In this document: in pieces, positions 17,141 through 25,562 of the stretch | Layout of the letters: each line of letters starts with the position of its first letter | Numbering within the stretch: the first letter of the stretch is position 1 | From: an uncultured Fibrobacter sp. | GTDB lineage: Bacteria; Fibrobacterota; Fibrobacteria; Fibrobacterales; Fibrobacteraceae | NCBI GenBank assembly: GCA_934700345.1 | Contig: CAKUXP010000007.1 | Coordinates: 37,632-101,631 of the forward strand | Length of the DNA stretch: 64,000 nucleotides | Direction of reading: 5' to 3' | Notes under the pieces: generated by a model | What the model saw: the letters and a program-made list of their open reading frames with translations, nothing else | Database searches by the model: none | Told to the model about the DNA's origin: nothing | Position numbers and translations under genes: made by a program

Positions 17141-18028
17141 ATGAAAGGAATCGTTCTCGCCGGGGGATCCGGTACAAGGCTCTATCCGCTGACGCTTGTG
17201 ACTAGCAAGCAGCTCTTGCCCGTCTATGACAAGCCGATGATCTATTACCCGCTATCGACATTGATGCTTGCGGGTATTCGCGATATCCTCATCATCTCGA
17301 CGCCGACAGATTTGCCGAACTTCGAACGGCTTCTTGGCGACGGATCCTCGATGGGCGTGCATCTTTCCTACAAGGTCCAGCCGAATCCAAACGGCCTTGC
17401 GGAAGCTTTTGTCCTCGGCGAGAAATTTATCGGCGACGATTCCTGCGCGATGATTCTCGGAGACAACATCTTTTACGGCAACGGGATGACTCCCCTTTTG
17501 AAAAGCGCCGTGGAAAATGCGGAAAAAAAACACCGGGCGAGCGTATTCGGCTACTACGTAGAGGACCCGGAACGTTTTGGCGTCGTGGAATTCGACGATT
17601 CAGGCAAGGTCGTTTCCATCGAGGAAAAACCCAAGGCTCCCAAGAGCAACTATGCGGTGACCGGGCTTTATTTCTACGACAACCGCGTCGTGAAATTTGC
17701 GAAGGGTATGAAGCCTTCGGCGCGCGGGGAACTCGAAATCACCGACCTGAACAGGCTTTTTCTGGAAGCGGATGCGTTGGACGTGAAGCTGCTCGGACGG
17801 GGATTCGCCTGGCTTGACACGGGCACGATGGACAGCCTGATGGAAGCGTGCGACTTCGTGCAGATGGTGGAAAAACGCCAGGGCATCAAGATTTCCGCAG
17901 TGGAGGAAATCGCCTACATTAACGGCTGGATCGATCGGGAGACGCTTTCCGCTTCGGCGAGAAAATACGGGAAATCCACATACGGCGCGCATCTGCAAAA
18001 AGTCGCCGAAGGAAAAATTCGCTACTAG
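17141..18028 (+). CDS. rmlA: Glucose-1-phosphate thymidylyltransferase
   Basis: 295 residues. Start taken at the ATG at 17141, where homologues begin (MKGIVLAGGSGTRLYPLT); an upstream TTG reading adds eight unlikely residues. Nucleotidyl-transfer motif GGSGTRLYPLT at 7-17, YYPLSTLMLAGIRDILII near 36, LGDNIFYG near 110, VVEFDDSGKVVSIEEKPK near 147 and FAWLDTGTMDSL near 224. Makes dTDP-glucose from dTTP and glucose-1-phosphate, the first step to dTDP-deoxysugars for cell-surface polysaccharide. Heads the sugar-nucleotide run rmlA-rmlB-rmlC. Confidence 0.96.
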   Translation: MKGIVLAGGSGTRLYPLTLVTSKQLLPVYDKPMIYYPLSTLMLAGIRDILIISTPTDLPNFERLLGDGSSMGVHLSYKVQPNPNGLAEAFVLGEKFIGDDSCAMILGDNIFYGNGMTPLLKSAVENAEKKHRASVFGYYVEDPERFGVVEFDDSGKVVSIEEKPKAPKSNYAVTGLYFYDNRVVKFAKGMKPSARGELEITDLNRLFLEADALDVKLLGRGFAWLDTGTMDSLMEACDFVQMVEKRQGIKISAVEEIAYINGWIDRETLSASARKYGKSTYGAHLQKVAEGKIRY

Positions 18029-18044
18029 GAAAAAGGAAAAATCG

Positions 18045-19076
18045 ATGACGACGAAAACAATTGTGGTGACTGGTGGCGCCGGATTTATCGGCGGGAATTT
18101 TGTCCACTATATGCTGAAAGCACATCCGGATTACCGGATCGTTTGCCTGGACGCCCTGACATACGCAGGGAACCTGGAAACGCTTGAATCCGCGATGAAA
18201 AATCCGAATTTCCGGTTTGTAAAGCTGGATATTACGGACCGGGAAGGAGTCGAGAAGCTTTTTGAATCCGAGCGCCCGGACTCAGTGGTGAACTTCGCCG
18301 CCGAAAGCCACGTTGACCGCTCGATTGAAAATCCGGGAGTGTTCATCTCGACAAATGTACTAGGAACGGGCGTTCTGCTCGACGCTAGCCGCAAGTACAA
18401 GGTCGGACGCTATCACCAGGTTTCGACCGACGAGGTCTATGGGGATTTGCCGCTTGACCGTCCGGACCTCTTCTTTAGCGAGACGACGCCGCTTCACACG
18501 TCTAGTCCCTATTCGGCGAGCAAGGCCGGTGCGGATCTGCTTACGCTCGCCTACCATCGCACGTTCGGTTTGCCGGTGACCATATCACGCTGCTCGAACA
18601 ATTACGGTCCCTACCATTTTCCCGAAAAGCTCATCCCGCTGATGATTGCGAACGCCCTTGCGGACAAGCCCCTTCCCGTCTATGGAAACGGGATGAACGT
18701 CCGCGATTGGCTCTATGTCGAGGACCATTGCCGCGCTATCGACCTGATTCTTGAAAAGGGTCGTGTCGGTGAAGTCTATAATGTCGGCGGGCACAACGAG
18801 ATGCATAACATCGATATCGTGAAGCTTATTTTGCAGGCTCTCGGAAAGCCGGAAAGCCTCATCCACTTTGTGAAGGATCGCGCCGGGCATGACTTGCGCT
18901 ATGCGATAGACCCGACGAAAATCCACCGGGAACTCGGCTGGCTTCCCGAAACGAAATTCACGGACGGCATCAAGAAAACAGTCCAGTGGTTTCTCGACAA
19001 CAAGCCTTGGTGGGAACATATCGTAAACGGCGAATACAGAAACTATTACAAGACGATGTACGGAGACAGGTTTTGA
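18045..19076 (+). CDS. rmlB: dTDP-glucose 4,6-dehydratase
   Basis: 343 residues. Rossmann motif TGGAGFIGGNFVHYML near residue 8 binds NAD; active-site segment STDEVYGDL near 127 and YSASKAGAD with the catalytic Tyr/Lys near 156. The C-terminal part has NVRDWLYVEDHCRAI near 223 and FVKDRAGHDLRYAIDP near 285. Converts dTDP-glucose to dTDP-4-keto-6-deoxyglucose. Good AAGGAAAAATCG spacer before the ATG. Its stop overlaps rmlC by one base (TGATG). Confidence 0.96.
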   Translation: MTTKTIVVTGGAGFIGGNFVHYMLKAHPDYRIVCLDALTYAGNLETLESAMKNPNFRFVKLDITDREGVEKLFESERPDSVVNFAAESHVDRSIENPGVFISTNVLGTGVLLDASRKYKVGRYHQVSTDEVYGDLPLDRPDLFFSETTPLHTSSPYSASKAGADLLTLAYHRTFGLPVTISRCSNNYGPYHFPEKLIPLMIANALADKPLPVYGNGMNVRDWLYVEDHCRAIDLILEKGRVGEVYNVGGHNEMHNIDIVKLILQALGKPESLIHFVKDRAGHDLRYAIDPTKIHRELGWLPETKFTDGIKKTVQWFLDNKPWWEHIVNGEYRNYYKTMYGDRF

Positions 19077-19639
19077 TGGGAAAGTTCCATTTTATCGATA
19101 CGGAAATCGCGGATGTCAAGATCATCGAACCGACGGTTTTTGGCGATGCGCGCGGCTATTTTATGGAAACATATAGCGAAAGGGAATTTTCCGAAGCGGG
19201 GATTTCCGCGAGGTTCGTACAGGATAACGAGTCGCGTTCGAGAAAGGGAGTGCTTCGGGGCTTGCATTTCCAGAAGGAAAATCCGCAGGGAAAGCTTGTC
19301 CGTGTAATCGAAGGGGAAGTCTTTGACGTGGCGGTCGATCTGCGAAAGGCGAGCCGGACATTTGGAAAGTGGGTCGGAGTAACGCTCTCCGCCGAAAACA
19401 AAAGGCAATTCTACATTCCCGAAGGATTTGCGCATGGCTTTGTCGTCTTGAGCGATACCGCTTCGTTTGTGTATAAATGTACGCGCCTTTACGCTCCGGG
19501 CGACGAGGGCGGGCTTCTGTGGAACGATCCGCAGGTCGGAATCCGCTGGCCGGTCGGGGAAGATTTCACACCTATCCTGAGCGAAAAGGATACGAAGAAC
19601 CCGCCGCTCGATAAGCTGGGCTTTTCTTTCTCGTCTTGA
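19076..19639 (+). CDS. rmlC: dTDP-4-dehydrorhamnose 3,5-epimerase
   Basis: 187 residues from the ATG at 19076, which shares one base with the rmlB stop; longer readings lie inside rmlB. Cupin epimerase motifs: DARGYFMETYSEREF near residue 23, VQDNESRSRKGVLRGLHFQ near 45 with the catalytic His in RGLHF, VDLRKASRTFGKWVG near 87, and IPEGFAHGFVVLSD near 113. Produces dTDP-4-keto-L-rhamnose. The reductase rmlD is not next to it nor elsewhere in the window, so the final sugar may be made with an unlinked RmlD or may not be rhamnose. Confidence 0.95.
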   Translation: MGKFHFIDTEIADVKIIEPTVFGDARGYFMETYSEREFSEAGISARFVQDNESRSRKGVLRGLHFQKENPQGKLVRVIEGEVFDVAVDLRKASRTFGKWVGVTLSAENKRQFYIPEGFAHGFVVLSDTASFVYKCTRLYAPGDEGGLLWNDPQVGIRWPVGEDFTPILSEKDTKNPPLDKLGFSFSS

Positions 19640-19658
19640 AAATTTTATCTTTCGCCCG

Positions 19659-20096
19659 ATGAAAAATATCCTTGTGCTCTGTACCGGAAATGTCTGCCGA
19701 AGCCCGACTGCGGAATACCTGCTGCGGAAAAGCCTCGATGCAAAAAACTATTCCGTCGAAAGCGCAGGGATTGGCGCGGTCGTGAATTCCGCTCCGGAAG
19801 CCTTGGCGGTAAAGGTTGCGCTCGAACACCGACTCGACATTTCTGGTCATCTCTCGCGACAGGTGACGATGGACATGCTCCGGTGGGCGGACCTGGTACT
19901 TGTCATGGAAAGAAATCAAAAGCTCTGTCTGCTTGAACGCTACCCGTGGCTTGAAGGAAAAATCTTCCGGTATGGAGAACCGATGAAAGTCGATGTGCCC
20001 GATCCGCACGGGCGACCGGAAAGCGCCTTTGTCATGGCCTGGAACTTTATCGAAAAACTGACCCCCTACTGGGTGGAAAAAATTTCCCGTCTTTGA
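19659..20096 (+). CDS. Low-molecular-weight protein tyrosine phosphatase (Wzb-like)
   Basis: 145 residues. P-loop CTGNVCRS at residues 8-15 is the CX5R active site; the general acid Asp is in VPDPHG near residue 113. Cytosolic phosphatase of the Wzb/Etp type, which usually dephosphorylates the tyrosine-rich tail of its Wzc partner to allow polysaccharide export cycles. The next gene, 7 bp away, is a Wzc-like protein, as expected; but that protein lacks a tyrosine-rich tail, so the true substrate is uncertain. Confidence 0.93.
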   Translation: MKNILVLCTGNVCRSPTAEYLLRKSLDAKNYSVESAGIGAVVNSAPEALAVKVALEHRLDISGHLSRQVTMDMLRWADLVLVMERNQKLCLLERYPWLEGKIFRYGEPMKVDVPDPHGRPESAFVMAWNFIEKLTPYWVEKISRL

Positions 20097-20103
20097 GGAA
20101 AAA

Positions 20104-22158
20104 ATGACTGTTTCGACTGAAAAGAAAAATTCTCCGAATGCGCAGACGAATCCGTGGGTGGATTTGCTAAAGGAAATCTGGGCAAACAAGATTCTGGTCT
20201 TTTTCGCCGTGTTCCTTTCGGCTGTCGCCGGGGTCTTTGTCGCGCAGTGGATGCGTCCGGTCTATGAGGCGAATGCGCTGATGCAGGTCAAGGTGAAGGG
20301 CGGTTCCCTTTCGGCGATGCTCGGCGATGTCGGGGCGCTTCTCGGTGTAGGCGGAGGCTCTGCGGAGACGGAGACGCAGCTGATGCAGAGCAGGCGAATC
20401 CTGGAAGAGGTCATCGATTCTCTGGGGCTTCGCTACCAGGCTTTGCCGACAAGCGCCATCGATCGGATTTTGCATCGGGAGGGGCGCGTCGATGTCCGTT
20501 ATCTCCATCTGCCGGATTCCACCGTGCTTCCGAAAGAACGTCTGGGGCTGCCTTGGATGCTTGTCGCGGACGATTCGGCGCATTTCACCGTCTATGACGA
20601 TTTGGGCGCGAAGGTCCTTTCCGGGGTTCCTGGCGAGATGGCTGCGGTTCCTTACGAGACGGATTCCGTGAAAATCCTGGTTCCCCTGATGCGGGCGACT
20701 TCAGGCCAAAGATTCGAACTGTCCGCTTCGACGATGATTTCTGCGGTCAAGGCGGTGACGGGAAAACTGTCGATTTCCGAGATGGGCAAGAAGACGGGAC
20801 TTCTCTCAATTGCTTACCAGGACGAGTATGTTGATCGGGCGATTCTCGTTGTCGATTCGCTGACCACCGCCTACCTGCGGCTGAACGGGGAATTCGGTTC
20901 GTTCGACATGAAGAATACGCTTGCGCTTCTCGAAAAACAGCTTCCCGAAGCACGGCGTGTTCTAGACAGCCTGATTGCGGAGCTGAACATCTACCGGGAA
21001 AAAATCGGGTCGGCGGATATTGCGGCGGAGACGAAAATTGTACTCGAATCGCAGATGCGCTTGCAACAGCAGGTTCTCCAGCTAGAGCAGATGCGCGAGG
21101 AAAAGGCGCGCCTGTTCGATGTTTCGCATCCGGCCATCGTGACGATGGACAAGCAGATTGCCGCACTCAACAAGGAGATTTCGAAAAGTAGCTTGATGAC
21201 GAAAAAGCTTCCCGAATCGCAGCAAAAAATCTTGACACTCACGACGGAAATCCAGTTTGCCCAGACAATCTATGCCGACCTGATGAAGCGCGTGGAGCAG
21301 ATGCGTCTTCTTGTCGCCGGCGCTTCGGAATCGGCGATGATTATCGACCCGGCGGAGGGAAATCCGAAGCCCGTCAAGCCGAAAAAGAAAATGATCGTTC
21401 TCGCGTTCGTGTTCGTCGGTTTTTGCGGAGCGATCGGGCTTATTTCGCTTCGGAAGAAAATCCAAGGCGTCGCAAATCCTTCCGAAATTTCCAAGGCTAC
21501 TGGCGTGAGCGTCTATGCCTGCGTCGGGAAGGGGGAAAAGGAAGCGAAAAAAGGAATTCGTACCTTGCGACTGTCCCTTGAGCTGGAATCTGTTGCCGAA
21601 AACCGGGTCTTCTGCTTTTCGGGACTTGCCTCTCGGGTCGGCAATTCCTTTATCGCCGTCCATACGGCAAAGCTTTTTGCCTCTTTTGGGAAAAAGGTCC
21701 TGCTGGTCGATGCCGATTTGCAGAACGGAATGCTGAAAGAACGGTTCGGGGTAAAAACATCCGGAGGCCTAGTCGAAGTCCTTGCGGAAACGGCTTTGAT
21801 CGAATCGGCTATCTGCAAGACGGAATATTCCGGACTGGATGTCTTGCCCGCCGGAGCACGCCTGTTATGTTCGGAAGGCGTTTTTGCGTCCGAGCGATTT
21901 GCGAATTTTATCCGACTTGTCCGAGGTCGCTACGATGTCGTCATCGTGGATGCACCGTCGCTTGAAAATTCAAAAGATGCCGCTTTTATCGGCAAACTGT
22001 CCGACAAGATGATTCTTACGCTTGAATGCGGTCGCCACTCGATGGAAAGCATCGCGGAGGGGATTTTCTCGCTTCCGCAGGGTGTTCCGTCGGCGGCCTT
22101 TGTCCTGAATAAATATTGCGAATCCAAAAAGAAAAATTTTAGGGAGTTTTCTGCATGA
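20104..22158 (+). CDS. Wzc-like polysaccharide copolymerase with a degenerate BY-kinase domain
   Basis: 684 residues. N-terminal Wzz domain with a first membrane helix at about 25-45, a long periplasmic part with coiled coil (about 280-395), a second helix near 430-450, then a cytosolic tyrosine-kinase fold. Walker A' VLLVDADLQNG (near 535) and Walker B VVIVDAPS (near 615) are visible. The Walker A loop reads GLASRVGNS, where active kinases have PGxGKS: the catalytic Lys is Asn 514. The C terminus has no tyrosine cluster. I infer a chain-length/assembly role without normal autophosphorylation. Start is 7 bp after the phosphatase gene; stop overlaps manC (ATGA). Confidence 0.88.
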   Translation: MTVSTEKKNSPNAQTNPWVDLLKEIWANKILVFFAVFLSAVAGVFVAQWMRPVYEANALMQVKVKGGSLSAMLGDVGALLGVGGGSAETETQLMQSRRILEEVIDSLGLRYQALPTSAIDRILHREGRVDVRYLHLPDSTVLPKERLGLPWMLVADDSAHFTVYDDLGAKVLSGVPGEMAAVPYETDSVKILVPLMRATSGQRFELSASTMISAVKAVTGKLSISEMGKKTGLLSIAYQDEYVDRAILVVDSLTTAYLRLNGEFGSFDMKNTLALLEKQLPEARRVLDSLIAELNIYREKIGSADIAAETKIVLESQMRLQQQVLQLEQMREEKARLFDVSHPAIVTMDKQIAALNKEISKSSLMTKKLPESQQKILTLTTEIQFAQTIYADLMKRVEQMRLLVAGASESAMIIDPAEGNPKPVKPKKKMIVLAFVFVGFCGAIGLISLRKKIQGVANPSEISKATGVSVYACVGKGEKEAKKGIRTLRLSLELESVAENRVFCFSGLASRVGNSFIAVHTAKLFASFGKKVLLVDADLQNGMLKERFGVKTSGGLVEVLAETALIESAICKTEYSGLDVLPAGARLLCSEGVFASERFANFIRLVRGRYDVVIVDAPSLENSKDAAFIGKLSDKMILTLECGRHSMESIAEGIFSLPQGVPSAAFVLNKYCESKKKNFREFSA

Positions 22159-23534
22159 TCAATCTCATTCTTTGCGGGGGCTGCGGAACGCGTCTCTGGC
22201 CCGTCAGCCGTACACTGATGCCAAAACAGTTTGCCAAGCTTTTTAACGGGAGTTCCCTTTTCCAGGGGACGGTCTTGGCAAATTCTGTCGCCTGTAAGTC
22301 CCAGTATGTCATCAGCAATGCGGAACAGTATTTCCTGGCGAAGGACCAGCTATCGGAAATTTCGGAAAAGGGAAATTCTCCGCGCTTTATGCTGGAACCT
22401 GTCGGAAGAAATACCGCTCCGGCGATTGCTCTCGCATGCCTCACACTCGCCCCGGAAACGGTTGTGCTGGTTTCGCCATCGGATCATGTCATCCGCAACA
22501 AGGATGCCTACCTGAAATGTCTCGAACGGGCCAAGGCCTTGGCGGAAAACGGCTATCTTGTCACATTCGGAATCGCCCCGAAGAGTCCCGAAACGGGCTA
22601 CGGCTATATCGAGGCGGATGGCGAGAATGTCAAGCGGTTTGTGGAAAAGCCGAATCTCGAAACAGCGAAGAAATACATCGAAAAAGGCAATTTTTACTGG
22701 AACAGCGGAATCTTCTGTTTTAAGGTTTCGACATTTCTCTTGGAACTTGAAAAGTATGCGCCGGAAATGTTCACCGCCTGCAAGGCCGCCCTGTCGGGAG
22801 CGGTGAAGGAAAGCGAGCTGCTCCGCATAAAGCATGACGATATGATGTCGATTCCGGCAAATTCCATCGACTACGCGGTGATGGAAAAGTCGGATAAGGT
22901 AAAAGTCGTCCCGTCGGATATCGGTTGGTCGGACCTTGGGTCGTTTGACGCTCTTTACGAAGAATATCCGCATGACGAATCGGGAAACAACGTCAATCCG
23001 AAGCACGTTGCGGTTGGAACCACCAATTCCATGATCATCGGGAACCAGCGCCTGGTCGCGACAATCGATCTCGACAAGATGCTTGTCGTAGATACTCCCG
23101 ATGCGCTTCTGGTCGCGCCGCTGTCGAGCAGCCAGAAGGTGAAGGCTGTCGTGGAAAAGCTAAAGGTTAAACGTTCGCCTCTACCGGATGTCCCGCAGAC
23201 GGTGAGCCGCCCATGGGGAACTTATTCCGTGCTCGAAGATACGGAGCGCTACAAGATAAAAAGGATCGTGGTGAAGCCGGGAAAGCGTCTCAGCCTGCAA
23301 AAACACTTGCACCGTTCGGAACATTGGGTCGTCGTCAGCGGAACGGCGACATGCACGGTCGGGGACAAGGTTTTCTATGTGCGTCCGAACGAATCGACAT
23401 ATATTCAGATAGGCGAAGTTCACCGGCTGCAGAACGAAGGGAATCTGCCGCTAGTCATCGTCGAGGTCCAGGTCGGGGAATATACAGGCGAAGACGATAT
23501 CATCCGTTTGCAGGACGACTACAAGCGTTCCTAG
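22155..23534 (+). CDS. manC: Mannose-1-phosphate guanylyltransferase / mannose-6-phosphate isomerase
   Basis: 459 residues. N-terminal nucleotidyltransferase: GGCGTRLWPVSR near residue 8, PMPKQF-like LMPKQFAKL near 22, GYGYIEAD near 150 and FVEKP near 164. C-terminal cupin isomerase (about 345-455): VSRPWGTYSVLED, GKRLSLQKHLHRSEHWVVVSG with the metal-binding His residues, and the final PLVIVEVQVGEYTGEDDIIR. Produces GDP-mannose for surface polysaccharide. Translationally coupled to the Wzc-like gene by ATGA. A hairpin follows. Confidence 0.95.
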   Translation: MINLILCGGCGTRLWPVSRTLMPKQFAKLFNGSSLFQGTVLANSVACKSQYVISNAEQYFLAKDQLSEISEKGNSPRFMLEPVGRNTAPAIALACLTLAPETVVLVSPSDHVIRNKDAYLKCLERAKALAENGYLVTFGIAPKSPETGYGYIEADGENVKRFVEKPNLETAKKYIEKGNFYWNSGIFCFKVSTFLLELEKYAPEMFTACKAALSGAVKESELLRIKHDDMMSIPANSIDYAVMEKSDKVKVVPSDIGWSDLGSFDALYEEYPHDESGNNVNPKHVAVGTTNSMIIGNQRLVATIDLDKMLVVDTPDALLVAPLSSSQKVKAVVEKLKVKRSPLPDVPQTVSRPWGTYSVLEDTERYKIKRIVVKPGKRLSLQKHLHRSEHWVVVSGTATCTVGDKVFYVRPNESTYIQIGEVHRLQNEGNLPLVIVEVQVGEYTGEDDIIRLQDDYKRS

Positions 23535-23555
23535 AGGTTCTTTGTTTTTTGCAAA

Positions 23556-23590
23556 ACAGGAATTGTCAGAATTTGTCAATTCCTGTCTTT
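23556..23590 (+). terminator. Intrinsic terminator after manC
   Basis: Perfect 10-bp stem ACAGGAATTG (23556-23565) / CAATTCCTGT (23577-23586) with an 11-nt loop, then CTTTATTTT. Confidence 0.75.
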
Positions 23591-23597
23591 ATTTTAA

Positions 23598-23759
23598 AAG
23601 GAAAATCTTGTCGGTCTAGTCATTGCTTTTGGGTATGAAAACGATTATAAATCGGGAACTTGCTACGCTGTTCCAATTAAAGATGCCGACAAGACTTTGA
23701 CCAAGAACTTCGAAATCGTTTTGGAAAATCAAAAGGCGATTTTGGATGGACAAAAGTGA
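23598..23759 (+). pseudogene. Possible remnant of a gene 3' end
   Basis: An open frame of 53 codons without a usable start lies between the manC terminator and the FKBP gene. It ends in TGA at 23757-23759, and its translation has normal coding composition (GYENDYKSGTCYAVP and later KNFEIVLENQKAILDG). This looks like the last part of a secreted or cell-surface protein whose 5' part was lost. I do not recognise the family; chance cannot be excluded for so short a frame. Confidence 0.3.
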
Positions 23760-23771
23760 AGGGTCAAAAGC

Positions 23772-24926
23772 CTATTCTTGCGCGCCTAGGTATTCGACGA
23801 CAAAGACGAGTGTGGCGTTTCCCGGAATCGGGCCGCCTCCGCGATTGCCGTAGCCGAGTTCCGGCGGAATGACGAGGACTCGCTTTTCTCCGGGAAGCAT
23901 CCCTTCGACGCCCAGGTCCCAGCCTCGGATGACGTTCCCCTTGCCGAGCGGGAAGTTGAAAATCTGTCCGCGGTCGCGCGAACTGTCGAACTTTTTCCCG
24001 TCCGAAAGGAAACCGGTATAGTGGACGCGGACGTTTTGACCGGGCTTTGCTCCTTCGCCTTCGCCTTCGTGAATGATCGCGTAGCGGAGACCTTCCGGTC
24101 CGTCCTGGAGGTCGAGCTTTTCTAGGTTGGGGAAGAAATCCATCGTCTCGGCGAGGGCGTCATCCCTATCGACATTTTCCATTTCGACCCGGAAAATCAG
24201 TGTGGAGTTTGGCGGAATCGCGCTGTAGGATTTTGCTCCGTATCCCATGGACGGGCTGATCTTTAGCCAGCGTACGGCACCGGGCGCGATGCCGTCTAGG
24301 CCTATCTCCCACCCGGCGATGAGCCTTCCGCCGCCGAGAACGGTTGTTAAAGGTTTTCCGTAATCCTTGGAACTCGAAAACTTCCGCCCGGAAGCGAGCC
24401 ATCCCGTATAGTGCACCTGCACGCGGGTTCCCTGGGCGGCCTGTGTTCCCGTTCCCGTTTTTTCGTCCCAGTAGAAGACTCCGTTTTCGATCTTTTTCCA
24501 GTTCGCCTTTTTGGAATCGGAAAAGTCATCGGGCTTTAGCGGCGGATCGGCGGAAACCAGCTCCACTTCAAAGTAGAGATCCGAACGTGGGGGAATCGGA
24601 CCGATTTCCCGGTCGCCGTAAGCGAGCTGGTAGGGGATGGAGAGCTTTCGGATTTCCCCGACTTTCATCCCGAGGAGGCCGCGTTCCCAGCCTTGGATGA
24701 CCTGTCCCGCTCCGAGCGAGAATTCGAGCGGTTCACCGCGGTCGTAGGAATTGTCGAACATCGTCATCGCGGAGTCGGCTAGAAAGCTTTTGTAATGGAC
24801 GCGGATCAGTTGCCCGTTCTGGATGGGTTCGCCCGAACCTTCCTTGACGGTGGATACTTCGTAAGGAATAGCCCAGAGACAAGCGGGCAATAAGAGAAGG
24901 AGAGAAAAAAGTCTGTTTTTGGACAT
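23772..24926 (-). CDS. Exported peptidyl-prolyl isomerase with three FKBP domains
   Basis: 384 residues. Signal peptide (1-19, ending LWA). Three consecutive FKBP domains: about 25-130 (VHYKSFLAD, VIQGWERGLLGMKVGE, LAYGDREIGPIPP), 150-250 (VHYTGWLASGRKFSSS, LIAGWEIGLDGIAPG, MGYGAKSYSAIPP) and 280-384 (VHYTGFLSDGKKFDSS, VIRGWDLGVEGMLPGE, LGYGNRGGGPIPG). Domains 2 and 3 keep the classic pocket (Y, F, D, W, Y); domain 1 is more diverged. Likely a periplasmic foldase for outer-membrane or secreted proteins. Ribosome binding site GCAGGAG upstream. Three tandem domains are unusual in bacteria. Confidence 0.92.
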   Translation of the reverse strand: MSKNRLFSLLLLLPACLWAIPYEVSTVKEGSGEPIQNGQLIRVHYKSFLADSAMTMFDNSYDRGEPLEFSLGAGQVIQGWERGLLGMKVGEIRKLSIPYQLAYGDREIGPIPPRSDLYFEVELVSADPPLKPDDFSDSKKANWKKIENGVFYWDEKTGTGTQAAQGTRVQVHYTGWLASGRKFSSSKDYGKPLTTVLGGGRLIAGWEIGLDGIAPGAVRWLKISPSMGYGAKSYSAIPPNSTLIFRVEMENVDRDDALAETMDFFPNLEKLDLQDGPEGLRYAIIHEGEGEGAKPGQNVRVHYTGFLSDGKKFDSSRDRGQIFNFPLGKGNVIRGWDLGVEGMLPGEKRVLVIPPELGYGNRGGGPIPGNATLVFVVEYLGAQE

Positions 24927-24989
24927 GGGGACTCCTGCGGAGCAAATTAGAAAATGCTAGTTTTTTTGGACACAGGCAGGTGAAATAAC

Positions 24990-25562
24990 ATGGATTTGTC
25001 AGTCATTTTCATTCTGGTGGCCATCGTTCTGCTCTCGCTGGTGCTTGCCGGTCTCGGAGCGTATGTGGTCATTCACAATTCGGATGAGAAAGAAAAGGAA
25101 TCGAACGCTCCAGTCATCGATGTGTCCGGCCAGTATGCGGTTGTCGTTCGCCCAGCCCGTGAATCCATCGAAAAAGTCAAGCCTTCCCTTTCGGAAATCG
25201 CCGAATGGCTTTCGACGACAAGTGCGGATGCCGAGGAGCAGGGACGCCTGATCGAAGCCTGGAAAAAGAGCGTTGACGATGTCGTAAAAGTGGTTGACGA
25301 AGGCGATCGGAACGGGACCGTGACCTATCGGGTCGTGATTGGTCCGAAAAGCCGCCCTTTTTGTAGTTTTATCAGCGATGACAATTACATTACCCGTGAG
25401 CAGATTCGGAACCATGCGGAAATTCTCCCGCCATACGTTCTAGGCTGCGACTGTCACATAGTCCCGAAGCTTCCCTGGGAAAATCCAGGCAAGGCTGGCT
25501 GGAAGGCTCTCATTCCGGAAAATGGGACGTATCGCGTTCCCGACTGGAGACACATTGCGTAA
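24990..25562 (+). CDS. Membrane-anchored protein of unknown function
   Basis: 190 residues. One N-terminal membrane helix (residues 5-28) without a cleavage site, then a soluble part of about 160 residues containing a probable helical region (SLSEIAEWLSTTSADAEEQGRLIEAW, in two segments) and a C-terminal region with CDCHIVPKLPW and GWKALIPENGTYRVPDW. I do not recognise the family. It overlaps the PorV-like gene by 8 bp, so the two are probably made together and the protein may assist or sit near that outer-membrane protein. Confidence 0.75.
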   Translation: MDLSVIFILVAIVLLSLVLAGLGAYVVIHNSDEKEKESNAPVIDVSGQYAVVVRPARESIEKVKPSLSEIAEWLSTTSADAEEQGRLIEAWKKSVDDVVKVVDEGDRNGTVTYRVVIGPKSRPFCSFISDDNYITREQIRNHAEILPPYVLGCDCHIVPKLPWENPGKAGWKALIPENGTYRVPDWRHIA

